NCBI GenBank assembly: GCA_949358305.1
Contig: OX442315.1
Coordinates: 30,282,427 to 30,346,426, forward strand
Direction: 5' to 3'
Source of the DNA: Strigamia acuminata
Lineage: Eukaryota > Arthropoda > Chilopoda > Geophilomorpha > Linotaeniidae
DNA: 64,000 bases
In this document: positions 1-10,400 of the stretch, piece after piece
How positions within the stretch are numbered: position 1 is the stretch's first letter
How the letters are laid out: each line of letters opens with the position of its first letter
The notes under the pieces: model-generated
The model's database searches: none
Told to the model about the DNA's origin: nothing
The model's input: the letters and a program-made list of their open reading frames with translations, nothing else
Made by a program: the position numbers and the translations under genes

Positions 1-78
1 AAACACGTTTTCCCCACAATTGGCGCACACTCCAGGATTTGCAGGAACAGAGGCGCTGCAGCGAGGGCACTGAAGCGT

Positions 79-981
79 CTATGACGAAGCCTGCAAGTTT
101 TCGTAGAAATCGGCATATTCAATCATGAGGTTGCACGCAACGATAGGCAACGGGAATTCAATCTTCAACTCCGTCTGACCGGCCGCCAGGTGACACTTCT
201 TTGCCTTGTGCCACATGGACGGTTTGTTCTTCAACTCCACGACCGCCTGCACCGAGCGGTTGTTATAAAACACATTGATGCTTCGCACCATCTTCGTGCG
301 CTTCAAATCGCCGATCCGAACCGTGATTTTAGCGATGAAATGACTGCTCACTAATTTCATAATCTGCGTCGTCGCCGTGAATCTCGAGTCCACTTTGATG
401 GCCGACAATTTGATGCTGGTAAATGGGATTTCTGGATTATTAGACACGAGACAAGGGTCGCTTTCCAAGTAGTAGCCGTCGAATTCGACAAGCCCTAGAA
501 GTGCGTTGTACATGTTGGCGTTTGGGTGGTTCGCCAACACTTGGTTTTGCGTTTTCAGCACCGACACGGCCTTGTCGATGTAATCCTTCGTGTTTTTCTC
601 CGCGTGCGGCATTCGGAGTGTGAAATAACCCAATAAATCCACGAACTGCGCCGCTTTTCGTCCGTAAGCCGGCAGCTGCGGCCACAACTTCCAAAGTAAA
701 TCCAAAAGCATTTCCTGCTCCGCCGTGTTCGAAGCGCAATACAAGCCGTGGAGGAGACTGCGCGCTTGCCATCGAACAGCGGTCGAGTTCGACTCCAGTA
801 GAAACGCGCGCACAAAATCGACCAAAACGTTCCGGTCGATCGACCGATGCACTTGCTGCACCAAAGCCATGCACTGCAGCTGTTCTTTCGCATCTTCGCG
901 CTCCTTTTTCTGCTTCAACGGCGAACTCGCCGTCTGTTGCTGCTGCGGTTGCAAAGCTCCAAACCCTGTCGAAGAACCCGC
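79..981 (-). pseudogene. UBR4 left copy, exon before the CPRC zinc-ribbon, with TAG
   Basis: This exon encodes the part of UBR4 with NSTAVRWQARSLLHG, LPAYGRKAAQFVDLLGYF, GLVEFDGYYLESDPCLV and LKRTKMVRSINVFYNNRS. The family then normally reads STETLQCPRCSAS into a cysteine-rich ribbon. Here the codon after Ala-Ser-Ser is TAG (79-81), but the next codons still read TLQCPRCSASVPANPGVCAN, so the ribbon exon is present and open below base 79. A Cys-to-Ser change (DPCLVSNN against DPCLVCNN in the right copy) is a further departure. Confidence 0.85.
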
Positions 982-3829
982 CTAAAATCAAATTTAAAAA
1001 ATCAAAATCAACACTTAAAACTCAACGAATCACCGACAAACAAACCTGAATCGTGTTTGACTTCGAGCCGCACGTTGCACTCTGCAACAACTGCAAAATA
1101 ATGGCGGCCACACCTTCATCCAAGTAGATGAGAAACGGCAGAACCGTGTCGTCCTGCATGCAGAATCGCTGCCAATTGGTCGTGCGAGTGGTCGCAATTT
1201 CGGCGCACGCTTTCAACAGCTCGATCAAATTCAGCAGCGAGTCGTACGTCAACACCACTTGCGTGGCGCGCTCGCACAAAGTGCGCACGGCCGACGCGTG
1301 CGATTCCAACGCGTGTAGATCCGTCAGTTGCCGATAATGTTCCTTAGATCCGCACATGTAGAGCAGCAATTTCCGTACTTGGCGTCGCACGAAAGGCGTC
1401 TGCTGCGTCATAAGGTATTCGCATAAACAGGGATACCAAGCCGAATCGAACGGCCCGGGCTCGAATAATTTGTGGATTTGATACGGTAAACGTAGCACCA
1501 TTTCGGTCAGTAGTTGCGGGTACGCCTCGAAAACGTCGCTCGCGTGTCCCTTGACGTACTGGCGGAGAAAGAAAGGCGACATGTCCGGTGGTGGATGAGG
1601 AGGATGCTGTTTGAGCAGGTTTCCGGCGACTACAAGACCGCCGTCTTCCGTGTGCGACTGTTTCGAGCGGTCGAGTAGAATTTTGAGCACTTGTAAACAA
1701 TACTCGACGGCGTCATTTTGATATAGGAAAGTAGCGGTGGTTGTTCCTATGAAAGATGACGACTCGGACGTTGTTTTGAATGTTGTTTTTGTTCGAGACA
1801 TCATAACACCTGATAATTTAATAAAACAATTAATAATACCGGTAAATTCAAATTTTACAATGATTATTGTATTTTTACTTAATAATCGCATTATAACCAA
1901 CTGAACTTCGTGTTGTGCGTTTCTATCGGCGACGTTTTTCGCTTCTTCGCCGTTTACATTCAAAACGCTGATTAAAGTGTTCAAACCAAACACCAAAACA
2001 ATTTTATCCTTTTCTTCGTCGCCGTCCAAATCCGAGAAAAGCATCAACAAAACCTATTTAAAAAAATAATAATAAAAAAATTATTAAAAATACAAATTTT
2101 TTCCATTGTCTTATTTACTGAACTTACTTGCATGAAAGGAATTGATCGAACTCCACCAACTTGCCTCATTTCAGGCACTTATTTCAACAACGATTTTAAA
2201 AGAGCCAAACGTAAGGAATGAAGTTTCATATTCGTATCTTGATCGGTCTCAACTTCAGATCCTTCCCCTTCTGGTTGCAAAGAACTGCTCGGAGCACCCA
2301 CAGACCTCCTTCCAAAGACGACACACTCTGTCCTTGATTGCCCACTGCCAAACGTGGTGAACGCGTGAATTATATCGACCGATGCATTGACGAGCACATC
2401 AACGTGATTCAGACCTACTGTCGGAAAAGAAAAACAAATAAATCATTTCTTTCTTATTTCTTTTAAGTTTAGCAACTACCTGGTTGTGATACAGGCGCCA
2501 ACGCTAAATTAGTCGGCTGCGCTTTGTGTAGTTTCCAAAACACATCCATTAATTGAACGATGAAAGGTTGCATCGTCGCCTGTCCCGCTTTCACGCTCGG
2601 CATTGCGAGCGAGTACTCAGTTTCGAGATCGGTAATTTCCAACGCCAAACTATCCTTCGATTTGTCCGTAGTTTCTTGATGGTCGGCAAATCGGACCAGG
2701 TTCATGGGTCGCGTAACGGCCACCGATCTTGTAGTTACCACTAAACGATAGAAAGTGTCCGCATCCAATTCGTCCACCGATTTGCACGAATTCATGGCAT
2801 TAATGTTGTGCAAAACGTAAGTTAACAACGCCTGATCCTGAAAATCACAACCAAAAATATTAGTTCAATTAAAAGCTTATTTAATCGCAATTTTACAACC
2901 TTGTGGTTATGATAAGCGACTCTCGTGCTGTGCAATGCGGAAAGAAGCGCTTTGGTTTGAAGTTGCACGTTCGACGATGTCGGAAGTGTGAGCAGAGAAG
3001 TTGCCATGTCCAATGCCGACATCCGTACGACCGCTTTGTGCTCAGGTGGGGGTGCGACGCAGAAACACCCGTCTAATCCGGCCATCAGTCTGAAATTTAA
3101 TTTTTTAATGTCTAAAATTGCAAAATCAATCAATTTTTTTTTTACTTGTCTAGAGATAAAACGGGGGCCGCCAAACTGGTCAGTTTCGTTCTCGGAGCCT
3201 TGAGTGGACAAGCCTAAGGCGGTGTTAAGCGCTGAGGAGCCTAAGAACTCGTCGCTCTCCTCGGGCCAGCCGAACGAGTCCTTGGTCTTCCCATAAACCT
3301 TTTTTTTTAAATTAAAATTTTTTAATTAATATAATCAGTTTATTTTTTAAATATTCAAGAAATACTTTGATGGAATCGATCATTGTTACGCCCGATGCGT
3401 CAATGCTAGGCCCAAAGCAGATAGTTATTTTTTTATCGGCTACTAATGATTCTTCGCGTGTAAATGGAAAGTCAAACCAACGACTTCGGGTGAGTGTCAT
3501 TTGCTGAGTTCGCCCAAAAATCTAAAAATTTAATAATTTTAATTTAAAAAATGGAAATTTTATTTGTTAAAAATATCAAAAATATACTTCAACATAAGAC
3601 GGCGCTTTCTGGATATCCTGGCTACCCGATAAAATACGAATTCCAGTCATGACCGATGCATTATCCGAATTATTTATTTCGATCATGAAACCAGCGGGTT
3701 TTGTACAAGCAATATACATTCCACTGGTGTTCAATCGGTGTTTCACCTGTTGAACATTGTAGATCTGAAGGACATCATTTCCACCGAATTCAATGTCAAC
3801 CAGAGACCTCGAAAAAGTCGATCGGAAAC

Positions 3830-4319
3830 GACAAATGACCTGGAATAAGCGACAAAATAAATAAAAATGCAATAAAAACAAACAAAAAATTCATCAAAAA
3901 CGAATAAAATTCCTTAAAAATGAACAAAAATCAATCAAAAACGAATAAAATTCCTGAAAAATGAATAAAAATCCATAAAAAACGAATAAAATTCTTTAAA
4001 AATGAATAAAAATCCATCAAAAACGAATAAAAATCCCTAAAAATGAATGTAAATTCAATCAAAAACGAATAAAATTCCTTAAAAATGAACAAAAATCCAT
4101 CAAAAACGAATAAAATTCTTTAAAAATGAATAAAAATCCATCAAAAACGAATAAAAATCCCTAAAAATGAATATAAATTCAATAAAAACGAATAAAATTC
4201 CTTAAAAACAAATAAAAACTCGTCAAAAACGAATAAAAACTCGTCAAAAACGAATAAAAATTCGTCAAAAACAAATATAAAGTCATTAAAAACAAATATA
4301 TAAAATTAAAAAAAATCAC
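3830..4319. repeat. Degenerate AT-rich tandem repeat inside UBR4 intron (left)
   Basis: About 20-bp half units of the type AAAACGAATAAAAATCC alternate with AAAAATGAATAAAAATCCAT, giving a roughly 40-bp higher unit. The array fills the intron between two UBR4 exons. The matching intron in the right arm (26460-26774) has the same repeat but is shorter by roughly 170 bp, so unit number has changed since the duplication. Confidence 0.8.
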
Positions 4320-5799
4320 TTTTGATAGGTTTTCCAGTCTTGGTTGCTTTCTTTCGCCTAACGGATTTACTAGTACTATTCGATCCAGGCACCGCGGGCA
4401 CACCAGGCATCAACCAGAAACTAGTCTGATCCACATTGACCATATAAATCCTCAAACTTCCATCTTCACACAGAAGTATGAGCGTGGTTCGATGATCGCA
4501 AGCGGACGACGAATGCCGTATCGCGACCATGTCGGTAATTTTCGCTTTAGCTGGCAAAATCTTGATCTCTTGCACCGAAATCGAGTCGGGTTTGATCATC
4601 AAAACAACGGGATTGCTGCTCGTTTGTGTGATGGAACACAAAATTCCCGGATGATTGGCAACAAAGGCTGGTTGTTTGTTTTACTATTCCCATTCGTGCT
4701 TTTAAACGTAATCGGAAACAATGTGGTCAATTCCAACGCCATATTACTCATGGGTGCGATGAAATTTTTCCCCTGCGAGTAACTGAAACACAAAAGCTGA
4801 AGTGTGTGCGAATAATAAATCGACACGCCACCGCCGCAGATTTGTCCTCCAGTGTCCTAAAAAATACATCAAATAAACAAATGTTTCTTTAAAAAAAATC
4901 TCATTTATACTTTCAAATCCGAATGTTTTATTTCCAGAATATTAGTGACGTAGAACGGTCCATGTATAGCGGTGCTTTCCTCGGTCATGGGTTTAGTGTA
5001 AACGTACCCGGCGGAGGACATTATTACGAGATAACATTGACTGTCCGAAAACACGAAGCAGCAATCGCGAATTTTCCCGCTTGGAAGCAGGAAATAGTAT
5101 TGAGGACTCAGCGCATCCATCGACAAATCGTAGATTTTAACGAAATCAGCCGTTATGAGAGCGAGCTCGGTCTGCGAGCCTGGAAGCAACAACGCTTTGA
5201 TGATGAAATTTCCCGATTCCAAATGCGGGTGGAGAACCAAGTGATCAGCAACTGATCCTGAACTTGTAAATGTTAACAATCCTAGTTGACAAAAATTCGT
5301 ATTATTCATAAAATAAATACATTTAGAGATAAATTTAAGCACCTTAAGCCCACAGACGGCCAGAAAATCTTCATTGCACGGATTTCCGACGATAGATAGC
5401 ACGGTAAATGGGACAGGAGCAGATGAAAGCCGCTAGGAAAACAAATAGAATTAATTTTTGCTCTATATCGGATCGATGTAGTTTTGTGATTACGGTGAGT
5501 GTAAGCTTCCGTTTGCTCGAATCTGCTTGTTTCAGTAAAGCGGATAACTGCAACACCGTGATTTTTCCCTTTTCATGACTGACTGCCAAATGCTGTCGCT
5601 TGCCATGCATCGATGAAAGACACCACATGGCCACACGACGAATCATGTGAGCTGAAATCAACTGACGAATTGTTTGCCACGTTATTCTTCAACTTCTCCA
5701 CAACATTCTTGAGACAAATAATTCTCGCTATTTTTACAACGAAACAAATAAATCATTACAATTTGCGCGGCTAATTTCGCTTTCAAAATTCAAATTACC

Positions 5800-6024
5800 C
5801 GCGACACTAGCGCCCATGGTGGGAGGCATGACGATACGAACTTTAAAATTTAAACATGAAAAAAACATTCGTCAAAATGATGTTTAACGCTACGGTTGCG
5901 TGCAAAACCGTTCTCTGTTTGCTAAAATCGTCGAATGACATTCAAATGTCTTATTTCATCAATCTCCGGACAGTGGCTAGCTTCGTTTTAGGCTTCACGG
6001 CAGGTTGGTGCTTAAAAAAGCACA
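5800..6024. other. Unique spacer between inverted arm and minisatellite
   Basis: About 225 bp that match neither arm. It holds the start of the short hydrophobic ORF described next. Apart from that ORF I see no gene, RNA or repeat. Confidence 0.6.
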
Positions 6025-6893
6025 GCGCGCCCGCGCCGCCCGCGCCGCCCGCGCCGCCCGCGCCGCCCGCGCCGCCCGCGCCGCCCGCGCCGCCCGCGCC
6101 GCCCGCGCCGCCCGCGCCGCCCGCGCCGCCCGCGCCGCCCGCGCCGCCCGCGCCGCCCGCGCCGCCCGCGCCGCCCGCGCCGCCCGCGCCGCCCGCGCCG
6201 CCCGCGCCGCCCGCGCCGCCCGCGCCGCCCGCGCCGCCCGCGCCGCCCGCGCCGCCCGCGCCGCCCGCGCCGCCCGCGCCGCCCGCGCCGCCCGCGCCGC
6301 CCGCGCCGCCCGCGCCGCCCGCGCCGCCCGCGCCGCCCGCGCCGCCCGCGCCGCCCGCGCCGCCCGCGCCGCCCGCGCCGCCCGCGCCGCCCGCGCCGCC
6401 CGCGCCGCCCGCGCCGCCCGCGCCGCCCGCGCCGCCCGCGCCGCCCGCGCCGCCCGCGCCGCCCGCGCCGCCCGCGCCGCCCGCGCCGCCCGCGCCGCCC
6501 GCGCCGCCCGCGCCGCCCGCGCCGCCCGCGCCGCCCGCGCCGCCCGCGCCGCCCGCGCCGCCCGCGCCGCCCGCGCCGCCCGCGCCGCCCGCGCCGCCCG
6601 CGCCGCCCGCGCCGCCCGCGCCGCCCGCGCCGCCCGCGCCGCCCGCGCCGCCCGCGCCGCCCGCGCCGCCCGCGCCGCCCGCGCCGCCCGCGCCGCCCGC
6701 GCCGCCCGCGCCGCCCGCGCCGCCCGCGCCGCCCGCGCCGCCCGCGCCGCCCGCGCCGCCCGCGCCGCCCGCGCCGCCCGCGCCGCCCGCGCCGCCCGCG
6801 CCGCCCGCGCCGCCCGCGCCGCCCGCGCCGCCCGCGCCGCCCGCGCCGCCCGCGCCGCCCGCGCCGCCCGCGCCGCCCGCGCCGCCCGTGTAG
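5856..6893 (+). CDS. Hypothetical ORF: hydrophobic segment followed by Ala-Pro-Pro repeat
   Basis: The ORF opens with an ATG at 5856. Residues 1-57 are non-repetitive and include a hydrophobic run, TVASFVLGFTAGWCL, that could span a membrane. The rest is pure Ala-Pro-Pro encoded by the 9-bp minisatellite. I do not recognise the N-terminal part. The frame ends only because the first Copia element begins at 6889. If both Copia insertions and one copy of each target duplication are discounted, the Ala-Pro-Pro frame continues through all three blocks to a donor-like GT at 21202. Codon use in the repeat says nothing about selection, and all frames of the repeat are open. It may be a chance ORF. 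Confidence 0.3.
   Translation: MKKTFVKMMFNATVACKTVLCLLKSSNDIQMSYFINLRTVASFVLGFTAGWCLKKHSAPAPPAPPAPPAPPAPPAPPAPPAPPAPPAPPAPPAPPAPPAPPAPPAPPAPPAPPAPPAPPAPPAPPAPPAPPAPPAPPAPPAPPAPPAPPAPPAPPAPPAPPAPPAPPAPPAPPAPPAPPAPPAPPAPPAPPAPPAPPAPPAPPAPPAPPAPPAPPAPPAPPAPPAPPAPPAPPAPPAPPAPPAPPAPPAPPAPPAPPAPPAPPAPPAPPAPPAPPAPPAPPAPPAPPAPPAPPAPPAPPAPPAPPAPPAPPAPPAPPAPPAPPAPPAPPAPPAPPAPPAPPAPPV
6025..6888. repeat. GC-rich 9-bp minisatellite, block 1
   Basis: About 96 tandem copies of CCCGCGCCG with no variant unit visible to me. It is open in every reading frame, giving Ala-Pro-Pro or Ala-Arg-Ala on the plus strand and Gly-Arg-Arg or Ala-Ala-Arg on the minus strand; these long ORFs are by-products of the repeat. 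The minus strand carries GGG every nine bases. The block ends at the target duplication GCCCG of the first Copia element. Confidence 0.97.
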
Positions 6894-7441
6894 CACTGTG
6901 GCGCAATAAATGCACGATAAATCGTGCTGGAAGCGTGAAAATAACGTGCTCACGGCAATGCATGAGCTGGAAAAATTGCCGTGATGCGTAAACGCGAGTT
7001 CGGGTCTGTATTGGGCCAGAAAACGCGTGTGCCACACTTATAACGACGTGTGGCACATAAACTAATACTGATAATTAACAAAATACACTTTAATTCGAGA
7101 AAACTTACATAATTGATCCAAAAACCATTGGAAAACATAGAGAAACACACTGGCTGTGTGCGCGGCCATTTGCAATCTGCCAGAGACATCTGGTGGCCGA
7201 AAATAGAAACAATAAGTAGAAATACACACAGAATAGAGGATGCATGATGCCAGATGGATAAGACACATCTAAAAGGCATCATGCATTCCCTTTACATAGA
7301 AACTAAGGAAAAACATAAGAAACAATACTAAATTACCCCGAATAAGAAAAGATAACCGATGGATAATAAAATAAACATTTCAAAGTCATTTCACATCGAA
7401 AAACGATTTAATTAGGTGAAAAGCGGTTCCAAAGTCCAACA
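6889..7441 (-). repeat. Copia 1 LTR (3' LTR)
   Basis: This is the 553-bp terminal repeat beginning TGTAGCACTGTGGCGC on the plus strand and ending CCAAAGTCCAACA. It matches 13121-13673. It contains a 10-bp perfect inverted repeat, TGTGCCACAC / GTGTGGCACA, near 7028-7058. Short ORFs here occur identically in both LTRs and are not genes. Confidence 0.95.
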
Positions 7442-7461
7442 ATTCCCTCCTTCGATGTAAA
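7442..7461 (-). other. Copia 1 polypurine tract
   Basis: On the minus strand the sequence GAAGGAGGGAAT lies directly against the 3' LTR, the usual site where plus-strand DNA synthesis is primed. The same motif sits at the equivalent place in the second Copia element. Confidence 0.75.
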
Positions 7462-7487
7462 ATGTCGGTGTTGAATGATCGAAAAAG

Positions 7488-10400
7488 CTACTTCGAGACG
7501 AAAATGCGTGATAATAAATTCCGGAGGCGCTCTGAACTGAGCCACTTGGTGAAAATGTCGGATACATTTATCTCACCCGGAATCTTGCGGAGTTCGAAAC
7601 ATCCGGCAATATGCCACTCACGAAGCCAGTGAAATTTTACTCGAATATGTTTCGTTTTCGAGTTCTCGATGTCGTTGTTCGTGAACTGAATCGAGGCGAG
7701 GGCATCGGAAAATATGATCGGTTTCGATAATCGACGTAAAGGCGGAAATACTTGATAAATACTGTCCAACCAGTATAATTCTTTGACGATTTCGACTAAT
7801 GCCACAAATTCGGCTTCCATAGTGGAGCAGGCAACGCTGGTCTGTTTCTTGCAGCTCCAGCCAATGGGCACACTTCCGATGTAGACAATGTATCCGCCGA
7901 ATGATCTCGATGTAGCAATGTCGGAGGCCCAAGAGGCGTCTGTGCAACCCCACAGTTGACTCGAATCGCATTTCGAAAGTTCGATGGAATAATCACTCGT
8001 ATTGGCCACATATCGAAGAACTTGAAGCAAACACTTAATGTGGCTTTGGTCGTAGCAGTTGTTGTACTGCGAGAGAGCGATGACCGAGTATAAGATATCG
8101 GGACGAGTGCGAGAAGCGAGAAAAAGTAATGATCCGATGAGCGACCGATACGGGAAATCCGGGAGATTGTCCAACGAGCCTTTCACGAGCGTGGTTCCCG
8201 GTGTAACAGGCACTTTAATGAGTGCATCGGACGAAACATTAAACTTTTTGAGGAGTTTATCGATGTAATTGCGTTGAGTCATGAAGACTTTCCCGTCACG
8301 ACGCTCGAATTCCACTCCGAGCAACTTGGTTATCGGGCCGAGGTTGACGATTTCGAACTTGCTCGTGATCAATGCAAGAATACGGTCTCGGATGTTCTCC
8401 GACGCGTAAAATAAAACGATGTCGTCAACGTAAACTAACATGATGGCCGAATGTCCAAATGCGTAAACGCAATTACAAGCCGGAAATTTCTGGAATCCGA
8501 GTCCGGTTAATGTCTCGTCGAGCTTTTGGTACCACATGCGCCCCGACTGATGAAGACCGTAAAGCGACTTGGTCAACAACCAGACGTTGTCGGGCGAGGA
8601 GCATGTGGCACCGGCGGGAATCCGCATGTAGATTTCGTGGTCGAGGTCGCCGTAAAGGTAGGCACATTTTACGTCGAGATGAGTATCCCTCCATCCCAAC
8701 AAGACGACTAGAAGACAGAAGAAGAATCGGATGAGCACGAAGTTAACTACCGGGCTAAAAACTTCATCGAAATCAACGCCCATTGTTTGGCGGAAACCTT
8801 GTGCGACAAGTCGGGCACGGTATCGATGAATTGTCCCGGTGGCGTCCGATTTTAACTTGAAAATCCACTTGCAACCTAGGACTGTCTTATCGGGTGGACG
8901 CGGAACCTCTTTGTAAACCTCGCGCTTCTTGAAAGTAGAAAGCTCCTCGTCGATTGCTTCGGTCCATTTCGGTGCTTCGGGCAATTTAACTGCTTCGGCA
9001 TATGTGGCCGGTTCCCGAAAACACATGAAGACACGATGAGGCGATGGTGGAACATAGGGCATGTGGTGTTCCAAATTGCCAAAAAAGAAAATAGACTCGT
9101 CATACGGTAGCCGATGTGCGAAACAATAAGCGGCGATATCGTTTTGCGACCGCAAGCGGACACCGTGTTCCGGATAATAATAAACGTCGACCTTGATCTT
9201 TCCCGGGATTTGATCTTTCCGGAGATGTTCCTCTCTCCTCCATCCGCTGAAGGGCGAAACGCCGCCAATAAAACTCCAAGGGCAATGAAGAGCACGTAAA
9301 GGGGCCAAACTAGGCGTACCCGGAGCGGGAATAGGCAAGGCGGCCGCTTCGTCAAGAAGGTCGTCGTCAAAGTCAGAACCCTGTACAGACATCGCCGTGG
9401 TGTCGTCAAGACATGGAAGAGTTGGGTAAGAGATCGAACGTCGCAGCTGGGGTAAACGCGTGGAACGTATGGTTGGAGAAAATTGGCCATGTCCTGCAAC
9501 GGTCGCTGCAGTAACGGAGTCATCGGCAGCGGTCACGGAGCCATCAGGAATAGCCTCACCATCCAGAGGCACGCTTGCAGCGGCGGACGGGGCAAATGAA
9601 GCGAAAGACGGAGCGGTCGAAGCGACAGACTGAGCACGACTGATAATTCCATCATCGTCACTACTGCCGGCGGAAGAATCGTTATCCGAATCGCGACGTC
9701 GTCGAGGCCAAGGTTGAGTTGGGAAATTATCATGAAAAGTGACACGCGACGGGGTGTGGCCACGAGCAGGCTCCTCCATGGGTGGAGCATTGTCATCCGG
9801 ATCCGGAACATAAAAGGGCGAGCGTTTAAAGTTCTGCCGTTCATCGATTTGGACGTGGACAGTTTCGGTGACAGTGTTCGTAGCCGGATTCAAAACTCGA
9901 TAACCGCGAGTACCAGAAGCGTAGCCGACGAGAAATCCCTCCCACGCTCGAGGATCCAGTTTGTTGCGTCCAGGCGCGGTGAAGTGCACCCAGCACTTGG
10001 AACCGATTTTACGAAAATGTCTGACGGAGAGAGCTCGCTGGCGCCACAAAATGTACGGGATTTCGTCGTTGAGCTTCGAATGCGGACTTCGGTTCTTGAT
10101 GTACACGAAAGTCACAGCAAGTTCGGCCCAAAGCGTATGCGGAAATCCGGTTTCGGATCTAACGGAGCGGAGATAATCGCCCATCGTCCGGTTCAGGCGT
10201 TCGGCGACTCCGTTCATTTGTGGGCTCGCGGGATTGGTCCGTTGTGCAACAATGCCCTTGTCGGCGAGATAACGGTCAAAATCCCTTGAAATGAATTCTC
10301 CTCCACGGTCGGTACGAATCGTTTTGATCCGGCAATCGGCTATACGTTCAACACGGGAAACAAAGTCTTTGAAGGTAGCAAAAACATCGGATTTACGGGC

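Larger units (their letters stand above)
1..5799 (-). pseudogene. UBR4: UBR4 (poe/BIG family E3 ligase), broken left copy, partial
   Basis: This is part of a giant ubiquitin ligase of the N-degron pathway that acts as a calmodulin-binding cytoplasmic scaffold. Reading right to left, homology to animal UBR4 is seen in exons at about 5494-5727, 5343-5432, 4911-5281, 4320-4856, 3588-3839, 3366-3521, 3146-3298, 2900-3089, 2480-2837, 2128-2417, 1879-2053, 1046-1809 and 1-981. Diagnostic stretches include [57 protein letters not shown] and LPAYGRKAAQFVDLLGYF. Several breaks are visible. The UBR-box exons are missing (junction near 5678). There is a 7-bp loss near 5276, a 16-bp loss near 4661, a frame change just after FPIDFFE near 3800, and two block losses meeting at 2352 and 2304. 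A TAA sits where the right copy has TAC (near 2180). A TAG at 79-81 replaces a Glu codon just before the CPRC zinc-ribbon. The gene continues past base 1. Splice sites are mostly intact, so inactivation looks recent. Confidence 0.88.
1..5799. repeat. Left arm of large inverted duplication
   Basis: The reverse complement of this arm matches 23721-29489. The inner edge is sharp: the match ends at 5799 on the left and begins at 23721 on the right. The outer edge runs off the window on the left, while the right arm stops matching after 29489. Over 1-2128 the coordinates sum to a constant 29566, which means no indels there, and the 342-residue reading frame at 1022-2050 is identical in both arms, intron included. 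Differences are mainly discrete block deletions plus a few substitutions. Identity was judged by eye; no alignment was run. Confidence 0.93.

Noticed and set aside
440-991. 183-codon minus-strand ORF overlapping UBR4 exon
   Set aside because: Out of frame with the UBR4 homology over the same bases.
5995-7056. Long minus- and plus-strand ORFs of Ala-Arg-Ala or Gly-Arg-Arg repeats over the minisatellite
   Set aside because: All frames of a 9-bp repeat without a stop are open; these are by-products of the repeat, not genes.
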